Below are positions 45,082 through 57,714 of a stretch of DNA of 64,000 bases, piece by piece. The notes beneath the pieces are model-generated. The model saw only the letters and a list, made by a program, of their open reading frames with translations. It searched no databases and was not told the origin of the DNA. Both the position numbers and the translations under genes were made by a program. Source of the stretch: Hygrocybe punicea (taxonomy: Eukaryota > Basidiomycota > Agaricomycetes > Agaricales > Hygrophoraceae); NCBI GenBank assembly GCA_963556145.1, contig OY744468.1, positions 1,488,001 through 1,552,000 on the forward strand. The letters are read 5' to 3'. Each line of letters opens with the position of its first letter. Position 1 is the first letter of the stretch.

Positions 45082-46920
45082 CCTCCAAGATTCATGGTCG
45101 AGACGGCCCAAATATGCCCGAGCCTTCATCTGGGATGATTCAGATTACCCCCATCAACTTTCTCTCTCCTCGGCCACACTTCACATGCCACCACTTCCCT
45201 CGCCAGCGCTCGAGGAATTCGGCAACGCACCTGCTTTATGTACTCTCCACGAGAACCCGCAGCTCTTCGATATAGTTACGCCCATCAATGTCTCTCGCTT
45301 TGGTGACCTCCTCAGTTCGCACCCTAACCAGAGCCTCATTCACTCCATCTGCCATGGGCTGCAGGTTGGATGCAGGTTGGATTCTGGCCCTGGGCCAAGT
45401 TTGACCCTACTTGGCTGCTCACGTGGGACAATTCTGCACGCGTCCTTCACAATCCCACAGAACGGGACTTTGTCCAGTCACAATGGGACAAAGAAGTCTC
45501 TCTTGGCCGCTTTTCTCCCACCTTTGGCCCTCACCTCCTCCCCAGCATGCATGGCATACTGATCAGAGTTGTACCCAAACCCGGCATGTTGACGTTCCGC
45601 CTCATCGTTGATCAAAGCGCTGAGCCGTTCTCTCTCAATTCCCTCATTCCCTGGGACAAGGTCGCCATTCCGCTCAACGGTCTCCATCACTTGGGCCACG
45701 CCCTCTGCCACGTCTGCTCCGTCCATGGCCCCCACACCCGCCTGGTTGTTTTCAAGTCCGACCTCTCCCAAGCTTATTGGCATCTGCCCATGCACCCGCT
45801 TTGGCAGCTTCATCAAATCATCACGGTCGATGGCCTCTGACATGTCGACCGTTGTAATAACTTTGGCAACAGGGGCGCCTGCGGCATCTGGGGCGCCTTC
45901 ATGGGCCTCATCCCCTGGATTGCAATCTTCGTTAAGTACATTCACGACCTCTTCGCCTACGTTGACGACTCTTTTTCTTGGGATTTCGAAGGCAACGTTC
46001 TTTGGTATACCCCTTTCCACAAGGCCTTGCCTGCCAAGCAAGCTCGTCTTTTGATGTTGTGGGACGACATTGGGCTTCCGCATGACGAATCCAAACAGCT
46101 CGCTGGGCCCATCTTACCCATCATTGGCTTCGACGTCGACCCCAACGCCATGACTTTTAGCATGTCACCTGAATGACGCCAAGACCTCCTCATTGCCATC
46201 CGCGACTTCGCTTGACCGGGACACCGTCGCCCTCTACCCGACTTCCAATAGCTCGCCGGCTGGATGAACTGGTCATTGAACATTTATCCCCTCCTGTGGC
46301 CTGGCCTCTCCATTCTATACCGCAAGATGGCCGGAAAGTCACAGCCCCACCAACTCGTCTGGATCAGCATGGAACTCTGTCACGAACTCTTGTGGTTCGC
46401 TGGCCACCTCGAATCTCTGCCTGGCATCCTCCTCATTGAGTCCTCTACCTGGGACCCCCCTGCTGCCAACACCATCCTTTGTGTGGATGCTTCCTTCCTT
46501 GGCCTCAGCTTCTGGTGCCCCGCTCTGTCCCTCGGATTTCAGTGCCCGGTGCCCGACCTGTCCTTTGACTGCATCTTTTATTGGGAAGCCCTCGCTGTCC
46601 TCTCTGCCCTCCACTGGGTTTTGACATCTGCACCACATTCCCCTTGTCGCATCGCCATTTTTACTGATAATTCTAATACGGTCGACCTTTTCAATAGCCT
46701 ACATGCCCAGCCCGTCTATAACCCCATCCTCATCACAGACGTCGACCTCCTTTTGGCCTCTCGCACTGAGCTTCATGTCTTTCATGTCCCCAGCTCCGAC
46801 AATGCTGTCGCCGATGCCCTTTCCTGTTTCCACAACGCCTCCATTCTGTCTTCTTTCCCTCATTTCACCATCTCCCCATTCATACCCCCTCGTCTGTCAC
46901 TGGGGGCGGCCGTGCAATGA
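45082..46920 (+). pseudogene. Reverse transcriptase/RNase H of the Ngaro-type element
   Basis: RT blocks: PTERDFVQSQWDKEVSLGRF, GILIRVVPKPGMLTFRLIVD, FKSDLSQAYWHLPMHPLW and the catalytic FAYVDDSFSW. RNase H-like part: ANTILCVDASFLGLSFWCP, CIFYWEALAVLSALHWVL, AIFTDNSNTVDLFNSL and HVPSSDNAVADALS. The frame is shifted by an 11-bp tandem duplication (gcaggttggat twice, about 45362-45383) and interrupted by stops at 45838-45840, 46174-46176, about 46213 and about 46250. All but one are TGA where the context suggests an original CGA. Confidence 0.88.
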
Positions 46921-47900
46921 ACCCGCTCGGACGGTCCCATCAGCCCATTCGGGTTGCCTGGACCCATGACTGCCTCGTCCATGAACAGGCCGTTGCCCTC
47001 GGCTTCTCTCTCGAACATTCTTCCATGCTTGCTTATTCGTCTGCTCTCCATTCCTATATGTCTTTTTGCACCGCTCACCATTTTTCACCTGCCCCCACTC
47101 CCAAAACCCTTAGTTTTTTTACTGTCTATATGTGTCATCACATCAACCCTAATTCCATTTCCGCGTACTTGTCCAGTGTATGTACTCAGCTCGAACCTTT
47201 CTACCCCGATGTCCATTCCGCCTGGCTTCATCCCCTTGTCACTCGTACCCTCCATGGTTGCAAGAAGATGCGCACCGTCGGTACCACCCAGAAACGGCCT
47301 CTCTTCCGCTCTGAGCTCGTTTCCCTCTGCAATACTTATCACCCCTCTTTTGAACACAATGACAAGCTGTTCCTCTCCCTCCTCCTCGTAGGATTCCATG
47401 CTCTCACCCATCTCGGCGAGTTGGTGTGGCCGGATAGCGTTTCCCTACGCGATTACCGAAAGATAGTCATGTGGCGCTCAGTGCAATTCCTGCCGGAAGG
47501 TTTTTCCTTCCACCTGCCTGGGCATAAGGCCGACAGGCTATTTGAAGGCAACACCATACTCCTTTGACGTCTCCCCAATGGCGATGATCCCGTTTCCGCT
47601 TTCGAATCCTATCTCACTTCCCGTGACCTTCTCTTTCCCCTCCACCCAGAGCTTTGGCTCCACCACGATGGCTCCATGCCCCTTCATTCCTGGTTCCTCA
47701 GCCGTTTATGCCGCCACTTTCCCGCCGAAGTTGCTGGCCAGTCCCTCCGCTCCAGTGGTGCGACTGCCCTCGCCTGTGATGGTGTTCCCCTTGATCAAAT
47801 TCAGGCCATTGGCCATTGGGCTTCCAAGACCTTTCGCATCTACATTCGTCAGCACCCTGCTCTCCTCGCTGCGCATCTCGCACCTCGCGCATCATTCTAA
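46917..47900 (+). pseudogene. Tyrosine recombinase of the Ngaro-type element
   Basis: Overlaps the RT frame by an ATGA. N-terminal SAM-like region MAYSSALHSY-type sequence (SMLAYSSALHSYMSFCTAHH), then FRSELVSLCNTYHPSFEHND, LLVGFHALTHLGELVWPDS (position of the first catalytic Arg is here His), GQSLRSSGATALACDGVPL (HxxR-box equivalent reading QSLR) and IQAIGHWASKTFRIYIRQHP with the catalytic Tyr. One TGA at 47566-47568 interrupts it. The Arg and His substitutions and the stop indicate inactivity. Confidence 0.85.
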
Positions 47901-48017
47901 TCTTTCATTTTATTCTTCTCTCCCTTTTTCTTTTTGCTTTTCATTTACATGCAGCCCCATCCATCTTCTCCTCTCTCCCTTTTCCCTTTCACCTCTCCCT
48001 CTTCTTAGCCTTTTATG

Positions 48018-48138
48018 GTTCCTCATTGTAAACACACCAAAAAGAATCACTACATTCCCGGACCGCGCCGCTGTTTCAGGGTGCGGTCGTGTTTCCTATT
48101 CCCTTTCCATACATCCCAAAAGTGGCCAGTGTGATTAG
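48018..48138 (+). repeat. Repeat B1 of the Ngaro-type element
   Basis: ggttcctcattgtaaacacacc ... aaaagtggccagtgtgattag, repeated as B2 at about 61450-61573 with a few changes. Confidence 0.85.
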
Positions 48139-48793
48139 TTGTTCTTTAAACTAAGTTTACATTTGGCTAATCATGCGGTCACATACTTACTGTCCCTTGA
48201 CACCCAGTGTGTCTCTGTCACTGCTGTCTGTCACTGTCACCAGCTGACACACCCGCCGGAGCCGTCACCCGCTGACTAGTGTTGCCGTAGTTCGGTTCTG
48301 AACCTAGCCGAACCCAGTTCAAACCCTGAACCGAACCCTAAGTTCAGTCTAAGTTCAGCCAAGTGCTGAACTGGACTGCGGGTTCAGTTCTGGGTTTTGA
48401 GGCCTGCTGGATTTCCTGAACGGCTCCAAACTGCATCCAAACCGCGAATGCGGATATTTTTAAGGTATTTATTTCATTTATTTTTCGCATTCCTTTACTT
48501 ACTTTTTTGTGTTAAACAGTATCATGTGACTGTTACAGGTAGCTTTCTTCACCAACATGCAACAACGCAAGGCCAATGAACGCGACACAATGTCGCGTTC
48601 ATGAACACAGGTACGTATTTTACTTTCCTGAACTTTACTAATGTTGCCTGCTACAGGAAGCTCGACCGTGATTGCAGTGTGACCACACCCACGGCCGCAA
48701 GATGACCACCCAATGCCAATGGACACGGGACAGCCGCAACACCACCACCACCACCACCACCACCACCAGCGGCGGCAACGGCAACGGCAATGG

Positions 48794-48933
48794 CCAGCAA
48801 CAGCGGCAGCAGCAGCAGCAACTGCAATGGCAGCAGCAGCAGCAACTGCAATGGCAGCAGCAGCAGCAACTGCAATGGCAGCAGCAGCAGCAACTGCAAT
48901 GGCAGCAGCAGCAGCAACTGCAACGGCAGCAGC
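48794..48933. repeat. (CAG)n-rich minisatellite, 24-bp unit
   Basis: Five copies of an approximately 24-bp unit GCAGCAGCAGCAACTGCAAT lie inside the hAT core. Related CAG arrays occur at 50228-50300, 50390-50445 and 60811-60870. Open in all frames (poly-Gln/Ala/Leu), so not evidence of coding. Confidence 0.85.
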
Positions 48934-50227
48934 TAGTGTTGGGGAAGTTCGGTTTGGTCCGGTTTGGGGCCTTTTTGCCCAAACCGGAAACCGAATGGTC
49001 CGGTTTTCCACCCAAAGTCCCCAAACCAGACCGAAACCGATGCAAACGGTTTGCATCGGTTCGGTTTCGGTCCAAATGCGGTCTGAACCGCGGACCGCTA
49101 GTGCTCAGTGCCCCTGCACCATTCTGACCTCGCAACAGTGCTGCGCACGTCAATTGACGTGGCCAGCCTGTTTGCGAGGTGAGATTGGGGTGCTGGGGTG
49201 CTGGCACACCCTGCGCCGGCATTGAGCCGCACGTGGGCTTCTCCATGGGTGTCCCGACGCGTCACACGCGTTGTACATGCGATGTGGGTTGACCGCGTTG
49301 GCCGTTTTCGGTGGACGCGTGATGGTGGTGGTGGTGGTGGTGGTGGTGGTGGTGCCCCACGCGTCATACGCGTTGTGCACGCGACGACGGCTGGGCCGCT
49401 TTGGTTGTTTTCGGCGGACGCGTGGTGGTGGTGGCATAGGAGCCTCTTCACGAGGGTGTCCGGACGCGTCATACGCGTTGTACACACGACGACGGCCGGG
49501 TTGACCCCGCGTTGGCCTTCCTCGGTGGTGTTAGTGTTGCGTGGTGGTGGTGGTACGGTGCCGCGTTCTATAATGGACGAATAAATCAGTGAAAAAATGA
49601 ATAAAGGTACATACCACGAAGGAGCGGGGTGGATGCACCACCCCTGCTGCTCTTCCACCTTGTTGACTCCACCCCATTCACGTACGTTTGGCGCGCGTTT
49701 TGAACGCGTTTGGCGTGGCGCTGGGGGTGGGCCGTGGGCGTTGCTGTGGGCGCGTCCGGCGTGGCGTTGATGGTGGTTGTAACCGTCGCCGTTGTCGTTG
49801 CCGTTGTCGTGGTCGTTGTCGTGGTGGTGGTGGTGGCCGTGGTGCATCAACCTGTAATTTGTAAATGCGTTAGTTAAGTTCGAATAAATAAAAATAAAAA
49901 ACATACGCGGGCGGCAGGGAGTACCCCGCCGCCCGTTTTGTCGACCTCGGGTGCTCCATCGTCTTCGTTTGGCGTATATCGGGGGTGTTGTTGGTGGGGT
50001 TGGTGACTTTGGGTGACTTTCGAAGTCAGCCATGTAGCCGACTTTGGACTGTCGGTTTGCGGTTCAAACTGAGTTTGAAACCGTTTCGGCCCACGGCCAA
50101 CTCTCCAAACCGGAGACTGAACGGTTCGGTCTCAGCCGAAATTTCCCAAACCGAAACCGAAACCGGCGGTTTCGGTTCGGTCTAAACCGGGTTTGGGTCG
50201 GTCTGAGACCGAACTTCCCCAACACTA
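48934..50227. mobile_element. hAT-type non-autonomous element nested in the CAG array (1,294 bp)
   Basis: Ends TAGTGTTGGGGAAGTTCGGT on both sides, with the 8-bp duplication GCAGCAGC taken from the CAG repeat. Subterminal regions are packed with GGTTTCGG/CCGAAACC words. The interior has (GGT)n/(CCA)n runs and several CGTCATACGCGTTGT-type repeats. No transposase. Confidence 0.88.
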
Positions 50228-50454
50228 GCAGCAGCAGCAGCAACTGCAGTGCCGGCAGCAACGGCAACAGCAGCAGCAGCAAATGCCGGCAATGCCAGGC
50301 AGGGACCACGGGACAAGACGCCCCATCCCTCCACATCCCTTGGGGACACCGGAGGGCTCCCCGGCAGCAATGGCAACGGCAACAGCAGCAGCAGCACCGG
50401 CGGAAACAGCAACAGCAGCAGCAGCAGCAGCAGCAACAGAAGCGGCAGCGCTGG

Positions 50455-51060
50455 TGTAGAGGCTCTGGGCCGTCTGGACCCGAATCCTCTTCATATCCCA
50501 CTTCATCCCCGTCCATTCCCATTCATGTATCGTTGATTCCGCCCAATTCTGGTCCTCTCCGTCGATTCCGGTCCGGATCCTGCTCCGGAATCATTCATAC
50601 TCAAGATGCAGTGTTTCTAACGACCCAGAATCACTACGTATATAGTTACATATGATATATCTTCATTTCCCATTACTTAGTACATAGCACCACTCCACCA
50701 TTCCTCCACTCCACTACCCCTATCAGTTACAGCCTTCAGTTGTAGTACATAGTTACTACAGCACAGGATCACTCCCAGTAGTATAAAAGATGTACCCTTA
50801 TACTACAACCATATCATATTACATCCCATCATATTACAGGTTATCACTCCCCTTCAGTTCTATTTCTTAGTCCACTATTCGTATCACCCATATTAGTCTT
50901 TGTACTCCACTCCCTTCACTTTCCCTCTGATCTGGAACCCCAGATTCGGGTTGGATTGACTAGACACCTTAGACAGACTTTACTCCTCTGATCTCTTTCT
51001 AGCAGATCACCCCTTCTAGTAGATTCCTATTCCGGGTCTACAACAGAACTCGCCGTCACA
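50455..51060 (+). repeat. 5' LTR (606 bp)
   Basis: TG...CA ends. The 3' copy at 59440-60810 differs by few bases outside the hAT insert, so the insertion of the retrotransposon is recent relative to the Ngaro-type element. Contains the empty version of the hAT site (atattagt at 50890-50897). Confidence 0.85.
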
Positions 51061-51509
51061 ACCAGAGCCCACCGTGAGGAGTTTAGTTCTTTTGTCTTTT
51101 CATACCCTCCCCACCGTCGGGTTTGACTTTCATGACATTTTTCCTTTGTTCCCGACTCTAATCGCTCAGCCCCGCTTATGACTTCGACCCCTTCCTCGTA
51201 CCTCCCCGATCTGACCCGCTTCCCAATTTGGAAATTCCCCGATATGACGCATGGATTGATGCCTCTCCAAGGTGATCATTCAGCCCCAACGTTTCATGGT
51301 GACGAACACGACCTTCCCCGCTTTGACGAAATTGACATGCTCGGCTCCGATTGTGGACTCACGGACACTATGAAGATTCGCTACACACTCTGGTACCTCG
51401 ATAACGACGACTACAAACTTTGGTCTACCCTTCCCGCTGCCTCAGCAAAGGACTTCATCGCTTTTCGACGTGCCGTTTTTGACTTCTATCCCAGTGCCAC
51501 AGACAGTAT

Positions 51510-54500
51510 CACTTCAGGCTACCCCCAAACCTGAACAACTAGTTACAACTCACCTCTAGTACTGAACCATCTACATGTTGGTAAAAGTACTGGGCAGCCC
51601 TGGGATGAAACCATCGTCCCTGGGATGATACGTTGGGATGTCCCATTGTCCCTGGTCTGGTGTATGGGATGGCCCATGGGACGACATTTGGTGTTGTGGG
51701 GGTGTCTGGGGGCATTTGGGACGTCCCTCCCCTAGCTATTCAATAGAAAACTCAGAGTGATGACAGCATCTAATTATAAATTTCCAGGCCTTGTCATGGC
51801 CACTATGGGTACCATGGGTGCTATGGCATAGTATACGATTGTACATACTTATTCTTTTGAGAGTCACAGAGCTGATTGTCCTTCAAGGTCATTGGCAGGG
51901 TGTGAAGATACAGCAGTTGTTTCCACATATAAAGACAGAAGGAGTGGGACAGGAAAAGTGCTGGAGATGTTGGGTAATGAGATGGGATTGAGGGGGAGGA
52001 TTGAGGGTGTGCTTCTAGTAAACCAATCCCTAGTGCATGTGGCAAGCTGAAGCTTGTAGGGGAGTAAGTGAGCAGAGCATGCATGATATACAAAGAAAAG
52101 TAGGGCTACATATGCAGAGGAGGCTGAGCTGAAAATTAAACACATGTATTATGAAGAGCATTTGATCAGGATATCAGTGGTTATTACATTATTGGCTGTG
52201 CATACAATGGCTGACTGGGAAGCAGATGCAGAGGAGAGATCTGAAATTAGAGTGTGTCTTGAGGACAGTGGACTTGGGTAAGGAGACATCTCACAGAGGC
52301 TTTATTGGGACATCCCACAGGCTTGTCTGGGATGTCCCTGTCAGCTTGCAGCTGAGGCTTTCGGACATCCCTGTCATCTTGTGGGACATCCCACCAAGGC
52401 TTTGGGACATCCCACAGTCTTGTCTGGGACATCCCTGCCAGCTTGTGGGACGTCCCACGGAGGCTTTGGGACGTCCCACAGCCTTGTCTGGGACATCCCT
52501 GCCAGCTTGTGGGATGTCCCGCCAAGTCTTTAGGACATCCCACAGCATTGTCTGGGACGTCCCTGACAGCTTGTGGGACGTCCCACCGAGGCTTTGGGAT
52601 GTCCCACAGCCTTGTCTGGGACATCCCTGTCAGCTTTTGGGATGTCCCACAGGCTGGTTGGACTGACTGCTTGCTCAGCATCTGCTAAGTAATCATACCA
52701 ATAAACCATTATATCATATGTTATAACATAATTTTAAATAATTTACATTTAGCAACTTACTTAAAATAGACATTGCAAATCAAATAATTATTTTGCTTAA
52801 TTATATACATATCTACATTATCATGAGATGAGGGAGGGAGGTGGTGGTGGTGGTGGTGGAGAGAAGAGGAGAGGTGGAAATGACCAGGGGGAATGGAGGG
52901 GGTGGGCAAGGGGAGAAGGGCAGGAGGTGGATTGGAGGTGGGGCTGGCAGGGGGCAGGAGATAGGCAGGGGGAGAAGAGGCAGGAGGAGAGAGGAGAGGG
53001 AAATGGGAGGAAACGGGAGGGAAACGGGGGGGACCTACAAAGTTACATACCGGGGTTACCCACATGTCCACCCCCCTCCCCGTCGCCCCCGTCGTCGTTG
53101 TTGTTCCCGTGTGGCCCCGTTCCCATTCGTGTTGCCGTAGCCGTCCCATTTGCTGTCCCGTCCTCGCCATTTCTGTCCTCGCCATCCCCATTGTCGTTGT
53201 CCTCATTGTCGTTGTCCTCATTGTCGCGGTCTCCACTGTCATCATCCCGTTCCCTCGTCCCGGCCGTCCTCGGTTCCGTTGCCTGTTGTCCTGGTCCCCG
53301 TTCCCATCCTCGCTGTCCTTGTCGTCGTCCTTGTTGTCCCCATCCTCATCCTCGTCCTCATCCCCATCCTCATCCTCATCCTCATCCTTGTCCTTGTCCT
53401 TGTCCTTGTCCCCGTCCCTGTGTGGTGGCCCACGGCCGTCAGCGCCGTGCCGTTCGTGATGTCGTTGCCATCCCATTTGCTGTCCCGTCCTCACCGTCCC
53501 CGTCCTTGTTGTCCCTGTTGCCATTGTCCTCATTATCCTGATCTCCGTTGTCCTTGTCATCCCGTTCCCTCGTCCCGGTCATCCTCGTTTCTGTCATCCG
53601 TCATCGCTGTCCCCATTCCTGTGCTCACTGTCCTGGTCGTTGTCCTGGTTGTCGTCCCCATTGTCCTCGTCATCCCTGTTGTCCTCATTGTCCCCATTGC
53701 TGTCGTCCCTGTTGTCGCGGGCTCTGTGGTCCTCGTCGTCCCCTTCCCCCTCCCGGTCGTCGTCCCGGTCCCCACGGCGTGAAAGGGGAAGATGAAAACA
53801 GGAACCACAACAATGGGAAGACGACAACGAAGACGAGGATGACGAGTAGGGCAGCAGGCATGGGGACCGGGACAACGACCGGGAGGGGGAAGGGGACGAC
53901 GAGGACCACAGAGCCCGCGACAACAGGGACGACGGCAATGGGGATGATGAGGACAACGGGGATGACGAGGACAATGGGGACGACAACCAGGACGACGACC
54001 AGGACAGTGAGCACGGGAACGGGGACGGGGATGATGGACGACGGAAACGAGGACGACCGGGATGAGGGAATGGGATGACGAGGACAACGGAGATCAGGAC
54101 AACGAGGACGACGGCAACAGGGACGACGAGGACAACAATGACAACGATGGGGACTGGGACCACGATGACGGCAACGACGGCAACGGCAACGACGAGGACG
54201 GGGATGGCGAGGACGGGACGGCAAACGGGACGGCAACGACAACACGAATGGCATGGGGCCGACGGCCGTGGGCCACCACACGGGGATGGGGACAAGGACA
54301 AGGACAAGGACAAGGACAAGGACAAGGATGAGGACGAGGACGAGGATGGGGATGAGGATGAGGACGAGGATGGGGACGACAAGGACGACGACAAGGACAG
54401 CGAGGACGGGAACGGGGACCAGGACAACAGGCAACGGAACCGAGGACGGCCGGGACGAGGGAACGGGATGATGACAGTGGAGACCGCGACAATGAGGACA

Positions 54501-56177
54501 ACGACAATGGGGATGGCGAGGACAGAAATGGCGAGGACGGGACAGCAAATGGGACGGCTACGGCAACACGAATGGGAACGGGGCCACACGGGAACAACAA
54601 CGACGACGGGGGCGACGGGGAGGGGGGTGGACATGTGGGTAACCCCGGTATGTAACTTTGTAGGTCCCCCCCGTTTCCTCCCATTTCCCTCTCCTCTCTC
54701 CTCCTGCCTCTTCTCCCCCTGCCTATCTCCTGCCCCCTGCCAGCCCCACCTCCAATCCACCTCCTGCCCTTCTCCCCTTGCCCACCCCCTCCATTCCCCC
54801 TGGTCATTTCCACCTCTCCTCTTCTCTCCACCACCACCACCACCACCTCCCTCCCTCATCTCATGATAATGTAGATATGTATATAATTAAGCAAAATAAT
54901 TATTTGATTTGCAATGTCTATTTTAAGTAAGTTGCTAAATGTAAATTATTTAAAATTATGTTATAACATATGATATAATGGTTTATTGGTATGATTACTT
55001 AGCAGATGCTGAGCAAGCAGTCAGTCCAACCAGCCTGTGGGACATCCCAAAAGCTGACAGGGATGTCCCAGACAAGGCTGTGGGACATCCCAAAGCCTCG
55101 GTGGGACGTCCCACAAGCTGTCAGGGACGTCCCAGACAATGCTGTGGGATGTCCTAAAGACTTGGCGGGACATCCCACAAGCTGGCAGGGATGTCCCAGA
55201 CAAGGCTGTGGGACGTCCCAAAGCCTCCGTGGGACGTCCCACAAGCTGGCAGGGATGTCCCAGACAAGACTGTGGGATGTCCCAAAGCCTTGGTGGGATG
55301 TCCCACAAGATGACAGGGATGTCCGAAAGCCTCAGCTGCAAGCTGACAGGGACATCCCAGACAAGCCTGTGGGATGTCCCAATAAAGCCTCTGTGAGATG
55401 TCTCCTTACCCAAGTCCACTGTCCTCAAGACACACTCTAATTTCAGATCTCTCCTCTGCATCTGCTTCCCAGTCAGCCATTGTATGCACAGCCAATAATG
55501 TAATAACCACTGATATCCTGATCAAATGCTCTTCATAATACATGTGTTTAATTTTCAGCTCAGCCTCCTCTGCATATGTAGCCCTACTTTTCTTTGTATA
55601 TCATGCATGCTCTGCTCACTTACTCCCCTACAAGCTTCAGCTTGCCACATGCACTAGGGATTGGTTTACTAGAAGCACACCCTCAATCCTCCCCCTCAAT
55701 CCCATCTCATTACCCAACATCTCCAGCACTTTTCCTGTCCCACTCCTTCTGTCTTTATATGTGGAAACAACTGCTGTATCTTCACACCCTGCCAATGACC
55801 TTGAAGGACAATCAGCTCTGTGACTCTCAAAAGAATAAGTATGTACAATCGTATACTATGCCATAGCACCCATGGTACCCATAGTGGCCATGACAAGGCC
55901 TGGAAATTTATAATTAGATGCTGTCATCACTCTGAGTTTTCTATTGAATAGCTAGGGGAGGGACGTCCCAAATGCCCCCAGACACCCCCACAACACCAAA
56001 TGTCGTCCCATGGGCCATCCCATACACCAGACCAGGGACAATGGGACATCCCAACGTATCATCCCAGGGACGATGGTTTCATCCCAGGGCTGCCCAGTAC
56101 TTTTACCAACATGTAGATGGTTCAGTACTAGAGGTGAGTTGTAACTAGTTGTTCAGGTTTGGGGGTAGCCTGAAGTG
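51510..56177. mobile_element. 4.67-kb near-perfect palindromic (foldback) element
   Basis: CACTTCAGGCTACCCCCAAA at the left is exactly inverted at the right. The arms (51510 to about 53775 and about 53867 to 56177) match almost base for base around a loop of about 90 nt. Flanked by the 7-bp direct repeat ACAGTAT (51503-51509 and 56178-56184). Each arm holds a stretch of GGGACATCCC-type repeats and a long GAC/GTC-rich tract whose open frames (up to 421 codons) on all strands are compositional. No transposase. Confidence 0.92.
52290..52660. repeat. Array of palindromic decamers GGGAYRTCCC (left arm)
   Basis: More than 20 occurrences of gggacatccc/gggatgtccc/gggacgtccc spaced mostly 15-35 bp apart; the mirror array is at 55030-55390. 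Related words recur at 51600-51690. They resemble clustered binding sites in transposon ends. Confidence 0.8.
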
Positions 56178-57714
56178 ACAGTATTCGGCATACGATCGCG
56201 GATCTCGAACAATTGATTAGATGACAATCGGCTTATGGTATTGAAAACAAGACAGACTTAGGACAATATTTCTGGGACTTCATACGCATTTCCAGAGTAC
56301 TATACGACAATGGCCATTTATCAGACAAGCAGCGGAATGAGTATTTTGCCAACGGATTTGACTCAGATCTTCATCAACATGTTGAAAAGCAACTTCATTA
56401 CCTTCATCCCAGTCATTACCACGATGATCCGTACCCGGTTGATATTTTCCGAGACGCCACGTTGTTTCTCCTTTCCGGTTACTGTTCTGTTCCGGAATCC
56501 GTTGTCACTGCAGCCCCTGTTGCCATTTCCAGTCCCAATTCCAGTCCCGCACCCATACCTGTCGCAGTCATTTCACCTCCGGAACAGATCCCATCCTCGA
56601 TCCCATCCTCGATCCCACCTGCTGTCGTTCATTCCATCCCCCATGTTCATTCCGGTCCTTTGTATACTCCATCCCCGTCATCGTGTTCCCCATGCCCATC
56701 CGCTCTGGTGCCCGTCGAGACCGTTGTTTGTTTACAGGTTTTGTTGTCCAGTCCCGTGTTGTTCCCGTCCGAGCCCCTACCCGATTTATCGATGCCGGTC
56801 ATCGATTCCATCTTGCCTTCCGGTCCCACTCCCGATTTATCCATTCCATTTCCTATTTCGTCCCCGTTGTCTCCGGTTTCGTCCCCTCTGGTTTCCGTCC
56901 ACGAACTCGTACCGGACCCACTCCCATTGTCCTCGGATTCTCCAGAAATAGACATTCCATCCCTGATATTGCCACCATATTGTCCTCCATCACTGTCTAT
57001 CGAGATTCCGTCGACTTTGGTTGAGTATTCTGTACCCGTTCCCATTCCGGACTCCATTCCACCCCTTTTATTTGATTTCGATTCCGGTTCCAATTCCGTT
57101 ATGTCGACCCCTTCGTTCCTGGTTCCCCTCGTCGTTTCCGCTCCCGTATCGTTGTCGGTTCTGTCTTCGCCCGCTTGGGGCACCCTGTTGTTTTTAGACC
57201 CGTCACGCGGCACACCCGTTGTATGGGATCGTGTTGGTGTCGGCACTCCGGTTCTCAAATTTTTATTGTTCCTCGTTTCCGTCTTCATTCTACTTTGTCA
57301 TCGCATTTTGGACCTCTGCCCCCTCAACACCTCGCTCAAATATTTGCAAGAAGTTCTCCGCCTCCTCTCGTCGTTCCGCCTCCGACCTTCTTTCAGAAAC
57401 TCTTGTGGGGATACAGACCCATTTCCGTCACCCATTTTTGTGTTTTCGTCCTCCGTTCCGCTTTCCGTTCACGCTGCCGGCCCTCACTTATTTATATTTT
57501 CATTCCCGTTTATAGTTTTCTTTGTTTCCCGTTTGTTTTGGTCCCATTCTGTGTCTGTTATATTCTGGTCCCACCCTCCACATCGACCTCTAGATTCTGG
57601 CTTATGTAGTTACCCGTTTCTCCCTTTCTGTTATAGATTTTATTATGTACTCATTTTATTTTTATGTACATTGTCCCGTGGTTCGTTTCCCTTCCCTTTC
57701 CATCCATTTCCCTT

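Larger units (their letters stand above)
51178..57300 (+). pseudogene. Gag-like ORF split by the 4.67-kb palindrome
   Basis: MTSTPSSYLPDLTRFPIWKF begins 117 bp after the LTR. Sequence such as DLPRFDEIDMLGSDCGLTDT and RYTLWYLDNDDYKLWSTLPA resembles the LTR-element Gag of mushrooms. At 51509 it enters the palindrome, and at 56185 the same frame continues (HTIADLEQLI, then YFWDFIRISRVLYDNGHLSD and RNEYFANGFDSDLHQHVEKQ), with one TGA near 56221. Further downstream the frame stays open in Pro/Ser/Val-rich sequence to 58333, but the real 3' end is unknown and overlaps the antisense gene. Confidence 0.65.

Noticed and set aside
48499..50655. Poly-Gln/Ala/His ORFs across the CAG and GGT repeats
   Set aside because: Compositional artefacts of microsatellites within hAT-type elements; no domain and no codon signal.
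52757..54866. Very long overlapping ORFs (up to 421 codons) on both strands
   Set aside because: They come from a GAC/GTC-rich low-complexity tract inside a palindrome; all frames are open and the peptides are Thr/Arg/Gly, Val/Ser/Pro or Asp/Asn runs.
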